NCBI RefSeq assembly: GCF_004764705.1
Contig: NZ_SHLX01000011.1
Span: forward strand, 186,001-250,000
Source: Paenibacillus cymbidii
GTDB lineage: Bacteria > Bacillota > Bacilli > Paenibacillales > NBRC-103111
Length of the DNA: 64,000 bases
Reading direction: 5' to 3'
The notes beneath the pieces were generated by a model. That model ran no database searches, was not told the origin of the DNA, and saw only the letters and a list, made by a program, of their open reading frames with translations. Position numbers and translations under genes: made by a program. This document shows positions 50,165 to 58,807 of this stretch, one piece after another (position 1 is the stretch's first letter; every line of letters starts with the position of its first letter).

Positions 50165-50193
50165 TTGATTTTCCCTAGTGTTTATGCTACATT
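50165..50193 (+). promoter_or_regulatory. hybrid promoter of the restored tRNA-Gly
   Basis: TTGATT, 17 bases, TACATT. The -10 lies within the att repeat; the -35 comes from the element. It has the same spacing as the original promoter at 38988-39016. Confidence 0.55.
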
Positions 50194-50265
50194 ATTCCTC
50201 GTCACTTCATGCGGGTGTAGTTCAATGGCAGAACGCCAGCTTCCCAAGCTTGAGGCGAGGGTTCG
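50183..50265. repeat. attR direct repeat of the tRNA-Gly element
   Basis: 83 bases matching 39006-39092 except for a 4-base gap just before the tRNA. It runs from the tRNA -10 region to the T-loop. Confidence 0.88.
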
Positions 50266-50284
50266 ATTCCCTTCACCCGCTCCA
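50211..50284 (+). tRNA. tRNA-Gly(CCC)
   Basis: 74 bases with acceptor GCGGGTG/CACCCGC, discriminator T and encoded CCA, D-arm with GTTCAATGGCAGAAC, anticodon loop TTCCCAA giving anticodon CCC, and T-loop GGTTCGATTCC. The 5' 55 bases duplicate the attL remnant. Confidence 0.96.
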
Positions 50285-50291
50285 TCGATTT

Positions 50292-50368
50292 GACCCAGTA
50301 GCTCAGCTGGATAGAGCAACGGTCTTCTAAGCCGTTGGTCGGGGGTTCGAATCCCTCCTGGGTCGCCA
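50292..50368 (+). tRNA. tRNA-Arg(TCT)
   Basis: 77 bases with acceptor GACCCAG/CTGGGTC, discriminator G and encoded CCA. The D-arm is AGCTCAGCTGGATAGAGC, the anticodon loop CTTCTAA gives anticodon TCT, and the T-arm is GGGGGTTCGAATCCCTC. It follows tRNA-Gly by seven bases and is probably cotranscribed. Confidence 0.97.
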
Positions 50369-50433
50369 GTTGTTCATTCGACTCCGCATACGCAGCGCAT
50401 CCCGCCAGTACCGGGAACGCCGACGATAAGGGA

Positions 50434-50479
50434 AAAACCGGAACCTCCGCAGCTTGCGGAACGTTCCGGTTTTATTTTT
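50434..50479. terminator. terminator after the tRNAs (bidirectional)
   Basis: AAAACCGGAAC and GTTCCGGTTTT form an 11-bp stem with an inner stem TCCGCA/TGCGGA, followed by TTTATTTTT. It serves the tRNA transcript and probably also the minus-strand gene that ends at 50490. Confidence 0.85.
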
Positions 50480-50489
50480 GTGACGGAAA

Positions 50490-50924
50490 TTACGGATTTT
50501 CGTTCTGTGTGCTGTCGGCGAACATTTCGCCGGCAGAGACGGTTTCATCGATCCAAATCGAGCCGGTTACTATTGTGAGTGCCGCCGCAACTTCCTCGGA
50601 AAGCGGAGTTTCGAACAAAGGCGTTGCAAAAATCTGGAACAGCCAAGGTACCATGTGCGGATTGGAAAACCGGTATTCGACCTCATACCGGGTAACGTTA
50701 GCGCTAGGGTCGATAATGAATTCGAGCGTATCTGTGTTGTTTGGCGGAATGTTGAAAGCGAATTGCTGCAGCGCCGTTTTCGGTCCGTCAGGAGACGAAG
50801 TATTCCAAACGATGATGCGGTAGTTCTGCGTGTCGGTCGTCCGGTTGTTGACAGTCATGCGCAAAAATGCGGGTGTGTTCGCCGTTTTGACGATCGAGCC
50901 TGTTGAAAATACCCATACGGCCAT
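50490..50924 (-). CDS. hypothetical protein, about 144 residues
   Basis: Starts MAVWVFSTGSIVKTANTP, after AGGAGGCG on the minus strand; an ATG 36 bases further upstream is unlikely. The sequence is beta-rich (FLRMTVNNRTTDTQNYRIIVW, then VTRYEVEYRFSN), like single-domain fibronectin-like proteins that I have seen annotated only as hypothetical in Paenibacillus. No signal peptide is evident. Divergent from the gene at 51154. Confidence 0.65.
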   Translation of the reverse strand: MAVWVFSTGSIVKTANTPAFLRMTVNNRTTDTQNYRIIVWNTSSPDGPKTALQQFAFNIPPNNTDTLEFIIDPSANVTRYEVEYRFSNPHMVPWLFQIFATPLFETPLSEEVAAALTIVTGSIWIDETVSAGEMFADSTQNENP

Positions 50925-51153
50925 TCGGCACGCCTCCTTTCTTGGATGATGATTTATCATATTCTTCTAAAATCATTCGGCAAGGGTACTAATCTATCAA
51001 TGAATTCCTCATTTTTTGCTAGGTTGGACAAACAGACGTTTGCAGACGGACAAGAAGGCTGGCGGCCCTGCGATTTTTGCATTTTGCCGCCTTACGCGAT
51101 ACGATCTAACGATAAGATGCTGAAGCCAACAGGCTGGAAAAACAGGTGATGCC

Positions 51154-52071
51154 ATGGGAGAGTCCAAAGATAATGTCGTGCTGTTTCCGAAATCGATCGA
51201 GTTTTACCAGGAAGAGCTGACGCGTTTGCTGGAGAGCGACCGGTTCGCCGAGGCGGCCGAGACGCTGCGCTTTTTGCTGGCCTGCGACAACGGCGATGCC
51301 GCAACTGCGGAGGAATGGCGCATGCTGCTGGAATGGCTGGAGACGCATATGGCAGCAAACCCTGCAGCGGCCGCGCTTCCGGAGGCGGAAGACGAAGAAG
51401 AAGCGGAGGCCGATTTGCTTCGCGCGCATGTCGCGGCGAAGCGGGAGGCGGACGCGGCATACGAAGAGCGGCTGCTCCAGATGCTGCTCGCTCCGGAATC
51501 GCCACCCGCCCGTCAGCAGCAGGCGCTGGAACAGTTGGCCGCGCTGGGCGAAAGGCGAGTTGTCCCGGCCGTAGCGGACTGGCTTGCAGGCAAGGAGCAC
51601 AACCCGCTGCTGCAATTCGCCGCGCTGCAGTCGCTTCGCCGGCTCGGCATGACCGGGGAATGCGTGCTGGTCAGGAGCGGCAAGCCGATTGCCGTCGATG
51701 TCGGCAACGTTCCGCTGGGGCTGGCGCAATTTCCCGAGCCGTTCGTCGACGTGCTCCGCCGGGTCCAGTCCGTGCTGGAACGGCTGGATCCGACGCTGGC
51801 CTCGTTTGCCGAACGGCTGTGGGAGGAATACGGCACCTATCTATATGGAAGCGAAGAGTATGCGGCGCTGACACTTTTGGACGAGGAAGGGCGAGCCGCA
51901 TGGGCGGGAGCACTTCATCTGGCGCTCGAAGGCACGATCGGGGGCATTCGCCGGCCCGACCAGATTGCCGAGCTTTACGGTGTCGGCGATGCGACGTTCG
52001 AACGCATGCGCGCCGCGGTCAAGTCGCTTCGCACCTTTCTGGCAGCCGTGCAGCCGCTTGGCGGCGAATAA
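51154..52071 (+). CDS. HEAT/TPR-like protein at the ysoA position
   Basis: 305 residues. Helical throughout. YQEELTRLLESDRFAEAAETLRFLLA reads as a TPR-like pair, an acidic linker lies at about 75-90, and ALEQLAALGERRVVPAVADWLAG then AALQSLRRLG reads as HEAT-like repeats. In B. subtilis the TPR-type ysoA lies next to tig, and this gene occupies the same place. Probably a scaffold or chaperone-like protein. RBS AGGTGATG at 51146-51153 directly ahead is weak. Confidence 0.65.
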   Translation: MGESKDNVVLFPKSIEFYQEELTRLLESDRFAEAAETLRFLLACDNGDAATAEEWRMLLEWLETHMAANPAAAALPEAEDEEEAEADLLRAHVAAKREADAAYEERLLQMLLAPESPPARQQQALEQLAALGERRVVPAVADWLAGKEHNPLLQFAALQSLRRLGMTGECVLVRSGKPIAVDVGNVPLGLAQFPEPFVDVLRRVQSVLERLDPTLASFAERLWEEYGTYLYGSEEYAALTLLDEEGRAAWAGALHLALEGTIGGIRRPDQIAELYGVGDATFERMRAAVKSLRTFLAAVQPLGGE

Positions 52072-52112
52072 CGGGCAAGCAGCCGTCGCCGATTTCCCGC
52101 TGCGCAGTCGCC

Positions 52113-52140
52113 TTGAAATGAAAATCGTTTGTGATATAAT
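52113..52140 (+). promoter_or_regulatory. promoter of tig
   Basis: TTGAAA, 16 bases, TATAAT; a strong housekeeping promoter with a leader of about 88 bases. Confidence 0.8.
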
Positions 52141-52235
52141 GAAATGGTTATCATGGCGAGGACCGTGCTTTTGGCCGGTTTCTTCGCGTACGTGATCAAG
52201 AAACCAGGCAACTTTTTTGGAGGGGAAGGCATAAA

Positions 52236-53537
52236 ATGAAAGCAAGCTGGGAAAAAATAGAGAAGAACCAAGGGGTTCTGACGGTCGAGGTGGAAGCCGA
52301 GCAGGTCGCTTCCGCTTTGGACAAGGCATTCAAGAAAATCGCTGCCAAAATCAACGTACCGGGTTTCCGCAAAGGAAAAGTGCCGCGCGGCATTTTCGAA
52401 GCGAAATTCGGCGTCGAAAGTTTGTATCAGGACGCGCTCGACATTTTGCTGCCGGAAGCTTATATGCAGGCCGTCAAGGAAACCGGCATCGAGCCGGTTG
52501 ACCGTCCGGAAGTGGACGTCCAGCAAATCGCCAAAGGCCAGGAACTGAAATTTTCCGCCAAGGTGGTCGTCAAGCCGGAAGTAACGCTCGGGGAGTACAA
52601 AGGCATCGAAGTGCCGGCCGCAAGCGACGAAGTGACGGAAGAGGAAGTCGAAGCGGAACTGAAACAAATGCAGCAGCGTCACGCGGAGCTTGTCGTTGTC
52701 GAAGAAGGTGCAGCCGAGAATGGCGACTTGACCGTGATCGACTTTGAAGGCTTCCTGGACGGCGTGCCGTTCGACGGCGGCAAGGGCGAAAACCATTCGC
52801 TCGAACTCGGATCGGGCAGCTTCATCCCGGGCTTCGAAGAGCAAGTGGTCGGCATGGCGAAAGGCGAAGACAAGGACCTGACCGTCACGTTCCCGGAGCA
52901 GTACCAGGCGGAAGAACTGCAAGGCAAGGAAGTCGTGTTCAAGGTCCACCTGCACGAGATCAAACGCAAGAACCTGCCTGCGCTTGACGACGAGTTCGCG
53001 CTTGACGTCAGCGAGTTCGAAACGCTGGAAGAATACAAGCAGGACATCGCCAAACGGCTGACGGAACGCAAGGCGCAAGCGAACAAGCGCGAGCGCGAAG
53101 GGGCCGCTATCGACAAAGCGGCGGAAGCGGCTACGATCGATATTCCGGAAGCGATGATCGCCACGGAAGTGGAATCCATGCTGGAGGAATTCGGCAACCG
53201 GCTGAAAATGCAAGGCATCGATATGCCGACGTATTTCCGCATCACCGGCCAAACCGAGGACCAACTGAAAGCGCAAATGAGCGACGACGCTTCGAAGCGC
53301 GTCCGCAACAACCTGGTGCTCGAAGCGATCTCCAAGGCCGAGGGCATCGAAGCGACCGACGAGGACGTGAACGCCGAACTCGAACAAATGGCGAACACGT
53401 ACCAACGCACCGTAGAGGATGTCCGCAATATTTTGACAGCCAACGGCAGCCTCGAGAACATGAAGCACGATTTGGCCATTCGCAAGACGGTCGACTTTCT
53501 GCTCGAGCATAGCACTGTGGCCGCGGCGGAAGCATAA
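52236..53537 (+). CDS. tig: trigger factor (ribosome-bound chaperone)
   Basis: 433 residues. The ribosome-binding signature GFRKGKVPR is at about 45-53 of the N-terminal domain. The FKBP-type peptidyl-prolyl isomerase domain is at about 150-245 (GDLTVIDFEGFLDG, then GSGSFIPGFEEQVVGM). The C-terminal chaperone domain is helical. It folds nascent chains at the ribosome exit. RBS TGGAGGGG at 52219-52226. Confidence 0.96.
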   Translation: MKASWEKIEKNQGVLTVEVEAEQVASALDKAFKKIAAKINVPGFRKGKVPRGIFEAKFGVESLYQDALDILLPEAYMQAVKETGIEPVDRPEVDVQQIAKGQELKFSAKVVVKPEVTLGEYKGIEVPAASDEVTEEEVEAELKQMQQRHAELVVVEEGAAENGDLTVIDFEGFLDGVPFDGGKGENHSLELGSGSFIPGFEEQVVGMAKGEDKDLTVTFPEQYQAEELQGKEVVFKVHLHEIKRKNLPALDDEFALDVSEFETLEEYKQDIAKRLTERKAQANKREREGAAIDKAAEAATIDIPEAMIATEVESMLEEFGNRLKMQGIDMPTYFRITGQTEDQLKAQMSDDASKRVRNNLVLEAISKAEGIEATDEDVNAELEQMANTYQRTVEDVRNILTANGSLENMKHDLAIRKTVDFLLEHSTVAAAEA

Positions 53538-53553
53538 ACATATACGAACCGGG

Positions 53554-53581
53554 AAGGCACGTCGCGAACGTGCCTTTCTTT
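53554..53581 (+). terminator. terminator after tig
   Basis: AAGGCACGT and ACGTGCCTT form a 9-bp stem around CGCGA, followed by TCTTT. Confidence 0.8.
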
Positions 53582-53618
53582 GCCCATACCCGCGCGAATG
53601 GAATGAAGGCCGGTTCAT

Positions 53619-53647
53619 ATGACATCGCTTCTCAAACGTGATAAAAT
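53619..53647 (+). promoter_or_regulatory. promoter of clpP
   Basis: ATGACA, 17 bases, TAAAAT. Each box differs from consensus by one base. No CtsR-type heptad repeat (GGTCAAA) is seen near it. Confidence 0.55.
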
Positions 53648-53752
53648 AAGAGGAAGCGGGTGGAAACCCGTATTCTTCAGGATGAATTCGGCAAGTCGAA
53701 TGCGGTAAGCGGCTTGTTTGGATATCCGTTAACGGAAAGAGGGGTTGGCTGT

Positions 53753-54343
53753 ATGAGTCTTATACCGATGGTAGTGGAGCAGGAAGCGCGGGGGGAACGA
53801 TCGTACGATATTTACTCCCGTCTGCTCAAAGATCGCATCATCTTTATCGGGAGCGCGATCGACGATGACGTGGCCAACTTGGTGATCGCCCAGCTGTTGT
53901 TTTTATCCGCGCAGGATGCGGAGAAAGATATTCACCTCTACATCAACTCGCCCGGTGGATCGGTTACCGCAGGAATGGGCATCTTTGATACGATGCAGTT
54001 CATCAAGCCGGACGTTTCGACGATTTGCGTCGGCATGGCGGCAAGCATGGGTTCGCTCCTGCTGACGGCAGGCGCCAAAGGCAAGCGCTACGCGCTGCCG
54101 AACAGCGAAGTGATGATTCACCAGCCGCTTGGCGGGGTAAGAGGTCAGGCAACGGACATCAAGATCCATGCCGACTGGATCATCAAGACGAAGCAGAAGC
54201 TGAACCAAATATATGTGGAACGGACCGGACAACCGCTGGAGAAGATAGAGCGGGATACGGACCGCGACAATTTCATGAGCGCCGAAGAAGCGCTTGCGTA
54301 CGGGCTGATCGATAAGGTGATCTCCCGCAACGAGCTGACTTGA
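53753..54343 (+). CDS. clpP: ATP-dependent Clp protease proteolytic subunit
   Basis: 196 residues from ATG 53753, the normal length; an upstream in-frame start would add 31 unlikely residues. The catalytic triad is Ser98 (GMAASMGS), His123 (MIHQPLGG) and Asp172 (RDTDRDNF). ClpP forms a double heptameric chamber with ClpX, whose gene follows 11 bases later. This tig-clpP-clpX order differs from B. subtilis, where clpP is elsewhere, and resembles E. coli. Confidence 0.97.
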   Translation: MSLIPMVVEQEARGERSYDIYSRLLKDRIIFIGSAIDDDVANLVIAQLLFLSAQDAEKDIHLYINSPGGSVTAGMGIFDTMQFIKPDVSTICVGMAASMGSLLLTAGAKGKRYALPNSEVMIHQPLGGVRGQATDIKIHADWIIKTKQKLNQIYVERTGQPLEKIERDTDRDNFMSAEEALAYGLIDKVISRNELT

Positions 54344-54354
54344 GGGGTGATTCC

Positions 54355-55635
54355 ATGTTCAAATTCAACGAGGAAAAAGGCCAACTGAAATGTTCCTTCT
54401 GCGGCAAATCGCAGGATCAGGTGCGCAAGCTCGTCGCGGGCCCCGGCGTCTACATTTGCGACGAGTGCATCGAGCTGTGCACCGAAATCGTCGAGGAAGA
54501 GCTCGGCCATGACGAAGAACTGGATCTCAAGGATGTGCCGAAGCCGAAGGACATTCGCGCCATTCTCGACCAGTATGTCATCGGGCAGGACCAGGCGAAG
54601 AAGTCGCTGTCCGTCGCCGTGTACAACCACTACAAGCGGATCAATTCGCAGAGCAAGATCGAAGACGTCGAACTGCAGAAGAGCAACATTCTCCTGCTCG
54701 GTCCTACGGGCAGCGGCAAGACGCTCCTGGCGCAGACGCTCGCCAAAATCCTGAACGTACCGTTCGCCATCGCCGATGCCACTTCGCTTACCGAGGCGGG
54801 TTATGTCGGCGAGGACGTTGAGAATATACTGCTCAAGCTGATCCAGGCGGCTGACTACGATGTGGAGAAGGCCGAACGCGGCATCATTTACATCGACGAA
54901 ATCGACAAAGTCGCCCGCAAGTCGGAGAATCCGTCGATCACGCGCGACGTTTCCGGCGAAGGCGTGCAGCAGGCGCTGCTCAAAATTTTGGAAGGCACGG
55001 TGGCGTCCGTTCCTCCGCAAGGCGGAAGGAAACATCCGCACCAGGAGTTCATCCAGATCGATACGACGAACATCTTGTTCGTGTGCGGCGGCGCATTCGA
55101 CGGCCTTGAATCGATCATCAAGCGCCGGATCGGCAAGAAAGTGATCGGCTTCGCCGCGGACGGCGGCAAAACCGACCTGAAACCGGGCGAATACTTGTCG
55201 ATGGTGCTGCCGGAAGATTTGCTCAAATTCGGGCTCATTCCCGAGTTTGTCGGTCGTCTGCCGGTCATCTCGACATTGGAGCCGCTGGATGAAGCGGCGC
55301 TTATGCGCATCTTGTCCGAGCCGAAGAACGCGCTCGTCAAACAATACCAGAAGCTGCTGGAAATGGACAATGTCACGCTCGAGTTTCAGGCCGACGCGCT
55401 CGAAGCGATTGCCAAGGAAGCGATCAAGCGCAATACCGGCGCTCGCGGCCTGCGTGCGATCATCGAAGCGGTCATGCTCGACGTCATGTTCGAAGTTCCG
55501 TCCCGTACGGATGTTTCGACATGCCTCGTGACCAAAGAAACGATCCAGCAAAAGGTTACGCCGCTGCTGAACTTGAAGGAAGGCGGCAAGGATGCCGCCG
55601 CCGGCACCGCCAAGAAGAAGGAAGAGAGCGCATAA
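54355..55635 (+). CDS. clpX: ClpX unfoldase
   Basis: 426 residues from ATG 54355 (GAGGGGTGAT at 54343-54352). The N-terminal C4 zinc domain is CSFCGKSQDQ...CDECIELC. Walker A is GPTGSGKTLLAQT, followed by the pore loop GYVGEDVENIL, Walker B (IIYIDEIDKVA) and sensor motifs. Hexameric AAA+ unfoldase that feeds tagged substrates to ClpP. Confidence 0.97.
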   Translation: MFKFNEEKGQLKCSFCGKSQDQVRKLVAGPGVYICDECIELCTEIVEEELGHDEELDLKDVPKPKDIRAILDQYVIGQDQAKKSLSVAVYNHYKRINSQSKIEDVELQKSNILLLGPTGSGKTLLAQTLAKILNVPFAIADATSLTEAGYVGEDVENILLKLIQAADYDVEKAERGIIYIDEIDKVARKSENPSITRDVSGEGVQQALLKILEGTVASVPPQGGRKHPHQEFIQIDTTNILFVCGGAFDGLESIIKRRIGKKVIGFAADGGKTDLKPGEYLSMVLPEDLLKFGLIPEFVGRLPVISTLEPLDEAALMRILSEPKNALVKQYQKLLEMDNVTLEFQADALEAIAKEAIKRNTGARGLRAIIEAVMLDVMFEVPSRTDVSTCLVTKETIQQKVTPLLNLKEGGKDAAAGTAKKKEESA

Positions 55636-55750
55636 CGGAGCCGTTATCCCGTTAACGCCGACTAATCGCAACCGATCAGCCTCCAGTTCGTACAGCCGCA
55701 TGCAAACGGCCGGACTGGAGGATGTTTGGTGTCAGGGGAGAGAACAGAGT

Positions 55751-56851
55751 ATGTTCCACCGCACGCAAACCATTCCCGTCCGAGTTGGCGATGTGACGAT
55801 CGGCGGCAGCAACGAAGTCATCATCCAGAGCATGTGCACCACCAAAACTGCCGACGTGAAGGCGACCGTCGCCGAAATTCACCGGCTGGAGGAAGCAGGC
55901 TGCCAGATAGTCCGCGTGACGGTCAACAACAAGGAAGCGGCCGATGCGATCAAGGAAATCAAGCGGCAAATCCGCATTCCGCTCGTGGCGGACATTCATT
56001 TCGACCACAGGCTGGCGCTGACCGCAATTGCGAACGGCATCGACAAGGTCCGGATCAATCCCGGCAACATCGGCAAACGCGACAAGGTCGAAGCGGTCGT
56101 TCGCGCCTGCAAGGAGCGCGGCATCCCGATCCGTATCGGCGTAAATGCAGGTTCGCTGGAGAAGCATTTGCTGGACAAGTACGGGTATCCGACGCCGGAA
56201 GCGATGGTGGAAAGCGCCTTGTTCCACATCGGCATCTTGGAAGAGCTCGATTTCCGCGACATTATCGTTTCGCTTAAGGCTTCCGACGTGCCGATGGCGA
56301 TCGCCGCTTACTCCCAGGCAGCGGAACGATTCAACTATCCGCTGCACCTCGGCATTACGGAGTCCGGCACGTTGTTCTCCGGCACGATCAAGAGCTCGGC
56401 CGGTCTTGGCGCGCTGCTGGCGATGGGCATCGGCTCGACGGTGCGCATTTCGCTCAGCGCCGATCCGGTGGAGGAAGTGAAGGCGGCGCGCGAGCTGCTG
56501 AAGGCGTTCGGCCTGATCAGCAACGCTGCAACGCTTATTTCCTGTCCGACCTGCGGGCGGCTGGACATCGACTTGTTCTCCATCGCCAACGAAGTGGAGG
56601 CTTATATTTCCACGATCAAAGTGCCGCTCAAAGTGTCGGTGCTCGGTTGCGCCGTCAACGGCCCAGGCGAAGCGCGCGAGGCGGATATCGGCATTGCCGG
56701 CGCCCGCGGCGAAGGCATGCTGTTCCGCTACGGCGAGATGGTGCGCAAAGTGCCCGAAGCCGAACTGCTCAGCGAGCTGAAGAAAGAAATCGACGTGATT
56801 GTCCGCGAGTACGAACGTACCGGTTTGATTCCGGGACGCAAGCATGCCTGA
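55751..56851 (+). CDS. ispG: 4-hydroxy-3-methylbut-2-enyl-diphosphate synthase (IspG/GcpE)
   Basis: 366 residues. The TIM-barrel start is RTQTIPVRVGDVTIGG, followed by IQSMCTTKTADV. The iron-sulfur cysteines lie in ISCPTCGR and VLGCAVNGPGEA. The enzyme makes HMBPP from MEcPP in the nonmevalonate isoprenoid pathway. The ATG at 55751 follows GGGGAG at 55735-55740. It sits within the Clp-Lon region between clpX and the YibQ-like gene. Confidence 0.96.
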   Translation: MFHRTQTIPVRVGDVTIGGSNEVIIQSMCTTKTADVKATVAEIHRLEEAGCQIVRVTVNNKEAADAIKEIKRQIRIPLVADIHFDHRLALTAIANGIDKVRINPGNIGKRDKVEAVVRACKERGIPIRIGVNAGSLEKHLLDKYGYPTPEAMVESALFHIGILEELDFRDIIVSLKASDVPMAIAAYSQAAERFNYPLHLGITESGTLFSGTIKSSAGLGALLAMGIGSTVRISLSADPVEEVKAARELLKAFGLISNAATLISCPTCGRLDIDLFSIANEVEAYISTIKVPLKVSVLGCAVNGPGEAREADIGIAGARGEGMLFRYGEMVRKVPEAELLSELKKEIDVIVREYERTGLIPGRKHA

Positions 56852-56870
56852 TTCATTAGCCGTTATATTC

Positions 56871-56909
56871 CGGCCCCCGTCCGCTCGTCAACGAGCGAAA
56901 CGGGGGCCG
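56871..56909. terminator. large hairpin after ispG
   Basis: CGGCCCCCGT and ACGGGGGCCG with inner CGCTCGT/ACGAGCG, a very stable stem without a T-run. It is a probable transcript end or processing site. Confidence 0.5.
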
Positions 56910-57029
56910 ATTCGTTGAACCGCGAGGGGTGAATAATTCCAGCGCAGGTGACGCATACCAAGGGAAGTCGCGACAATCGTTCCCGGATCCGGGAACGGCG
57001 GCGAACGAACAGCGGAGGAGCGGCACCAG

Positions 57030-57890
57030 ATGAAGGATGACGGGAACGGGACTTTGTTGCCTGCAAGAAGCATGAAACGGATACTGACGCTGCTGTGCGT
57101 CGCTTCGGCGCTATTGCTGTTGAATGCCGGCGCAACAAGCGCGGAGCCGCTGCCGGGCGGACAACCGGAGCCGGGGCCGGCTCCCGCTCCGGCTCCGGCG
57201 GGCAAAATGGCGGCGATCGTCATCGACGACTTCGGCAACAATTTGGCCGGCACCGAGCAGATGATGGCGCTGCCGCAGCCGATCACCACGGCGATCATGC
57301 CGTTCTTGCCGACAACGCATCGCGATGCCGAATGGTCGCACAAGGCCGGGCATGAAGTGATCGTGCACTTGCCGATGGAGCCGAAGCAAGGGCGCAAGGA
57401 ATGGCTCGGCCCGGGCGCCATTACGACGGCGCTGTCTGACGACGAAATTCGCAAGCGAGTCGGCGCCGCGATCGACGACGTGCCTTATGCGGTGGGCATC
57501 AACAATCACATGGGCTCGCGCGCGACAGGGGACAAGCGGGTGATGACGATCGTGCTGGAAGTGTGCAAGGAACGCGGCCTGTTCTTCCTCGACAGCCGGA
57601 CGAATTACCGCAGCGTGGTGCCGGAAGTGTCTTCGGCGGTTGGGCTGCATACGCTGGCGAACCAGATGTTCCTCGACGATATCGTCACCCACCGGCACGT
57701 GTCCGGACAGATGGAGAAGCTGCGCAAGCTGATGGAAGAGCAGGACCGGGGCATCGCCATCGGCCACGTCGGCAATCCGGGGAAAATTACTTCCGCCGTG
57801 CTCAAACAAACGATGCCCGAACTGGGCAAACAGTTTCGCTTTGTCCGGCTGAGCGAAATGCTTGCTGCAGATCGGGCTAAGGGTAGCTGA
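57030..57890 (+). CDS. YibQ-family divergent polysaccharide deacetylase
   Basis: 286 residues. N-terminal signal or anchor (about 12-33), a Gly/Pro-rich linker (about 42-62), then the deacetylase-like barrel: AAIVIDDFGNN, ITTAIMPFLPTTHRDAEW, HEVIVHLPMEP, VGINNHMGSRAT and LFFLDSRTNYRS. These are the motifs of the divergent polysaccharide-deacetylase (YibQ) family, whose substrate is not firmly known. It would act outside the membrane. Convergent with cwlD, with 14 bases overlap. Confidence 0.85.
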   Translation: MKDDGNGTLLPARSMKRILTLLCVASALLLLNAGATSAEPLPGGQPEPGPAPAPAPAGKMAAIVIDDFGNNLAGTEQMMALPQPITTAIMPFLPTTHRDAEWSHKAGHEVIVHLPMEPKQGRKEWLGPGAITTALSDDEIRKRVGAAIDDVPYAVGINNHMGSRATGDKRVMTIVLEVCKERGLFFLDSRTNYRSVVPEVSSAVGLHTLANQMFLDDIVTHRHVSGQMEKLRKLMEEQDRGIAIGHVGNPGKITSAVLKQTMPELGKQFRFVRLSEMLAADRAKGS

Positions 57891-58602
57891 CCCCGTCGGG
57901 GCTCGTCGCCCGCAGATGCAAATAATGATGAATGCCGGTTGCGATAGCGCCGGCAATTTCTTTTTGTCCATGTGCGGTCGTCAGCCGCTTGCGGTCGTCT
58001 CTGTTCGAGATGAAGCCCATCTCGACGATGATGGCGGTGCATGGCGCATGTTTGAGCAAATAAAACGTTTTGCCCGAGCGCGGCTGCTCGGCGCTGCCGT
58101 ACAGCTCATTCAGCGAGCTCTGAATCACGCGCGCGAACACGACGCTGTTGTAATTGCCTTGGTGGAGCACTAGCGGCCCGGATTCGTCCGCGTGTTTGGA
58201 CCAATTGACATGCAGGCTGACGAGCACGACCGGCCGCAGCGAATCGGCGACGTGCTTGCGCTGCGCCAAGTCGCGCAAATGCCGGGAGCGGCTGCGCATC
58301 CAGCGGTTGTCGTCGCTCAGCGCATAATCGCCGGTTCGGTCGAGCGCGGCGGAAATTCCTTTTTTGCGCAATAACTGATACACCCGTTCGGCGATTTGCA
58401 AATTTATTTGCTTCTCCAGTATGTCGCCATACGTCGTGCCTCCGTCGATGCCGCCGTGACCGGCATCGATCAGCACGTCGGCATAAGGCATGGCCGGCTG
58501 TACCGGCGGCCTTGCGGACGAAGCCGCCGCCGGCGCTCCTTGCAGCAAGAGCAGGCAGCCAACCAACCATCCCATGCGTCTCCATTTGCTCGCTTTTGCC
58601 AA
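57877..58602 (-). CDS. cwlD: N-acetylmuramoyl-L-alanine amidase CwlD
   Basis: 241 residues with a signal peptide (about 1-27). Amidase_3 motifs: VLIDAGHGGIDGG (zinc His), LEKQINL (zinc Glu), VSLHVNWS (zinc His) and IIVEMGFISN (catalytic Glu). CwlD removes peptide stems from spore-cortex muramic acid so that muramic lactam can form. Length and the short spacing fit CwlD rather than longer autolysins. Sporulation-specific expression is expected from the family, not shown here. Confidence 0.88.
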   Translation of the reverse strand: MAKASKWRRMGWLVGCLLLLQGAPAAASSARPPVQPAMPYADVLIDAGHGGIDGGTTYGDILEKQINLQIAERVYQLLRKKGISAALDRTGDYALSDDNRWMRSRSRHLRDLAQRKHVADSLRPVVLVSLHVNWSKHADESGPLVLHQGNYNSVVFARVIQSSLNELYGSAEQPRSGKTFYLLKHAPCTAIIVEMGFISNRDDRKRLTTAHGQKEIAGAIATGIHHYLHLRATSPDGVSYP

Positions 58603-58807
58603 TTCAATCCCCTCCGGTTGACGCCGATCGTCGCTGCCATCATGATTCTTTCGTTAGCGTATGCCGTTTGCCGTTCGCCATACGAGTGTATGATTGCCAG
58701 TCGGACCACCCCATTATTTTGCCTGGCGCGGTTATCATTGCCGGAGCGGGGCAATACTAGTACATAGCCGTCTTACGGACAGATTACCCGAATGGGAGGT
58801 AGAAAAG

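Larger units (their letters stand above)
39006..50265. mobile_element. AT-rich integrative element in tRNA-Gly(CCC)
   Basis: Flanked by the 87/83-base direct repeats described at each end. It starts with a tyrosine recombinase and has much lower GC than its surroundings. It carries a putative replication module (HTH protein, dyad repeats, possible initiator), an HNH endonuclease, an Xre repressor, small cargo genes and a likely defence cluster. No conjugation or phage structural genes are present, so it is either an integrative plasmid-like element or a satellite mobilised by others. Confidence 0.88.

Noticed and set aside
50946..51149. 67-codon frame between the divergent genes at 50924 and 51154
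   Set aside because: It occupies the promoter region of both neighbours, has no plausible RBS and no motif.
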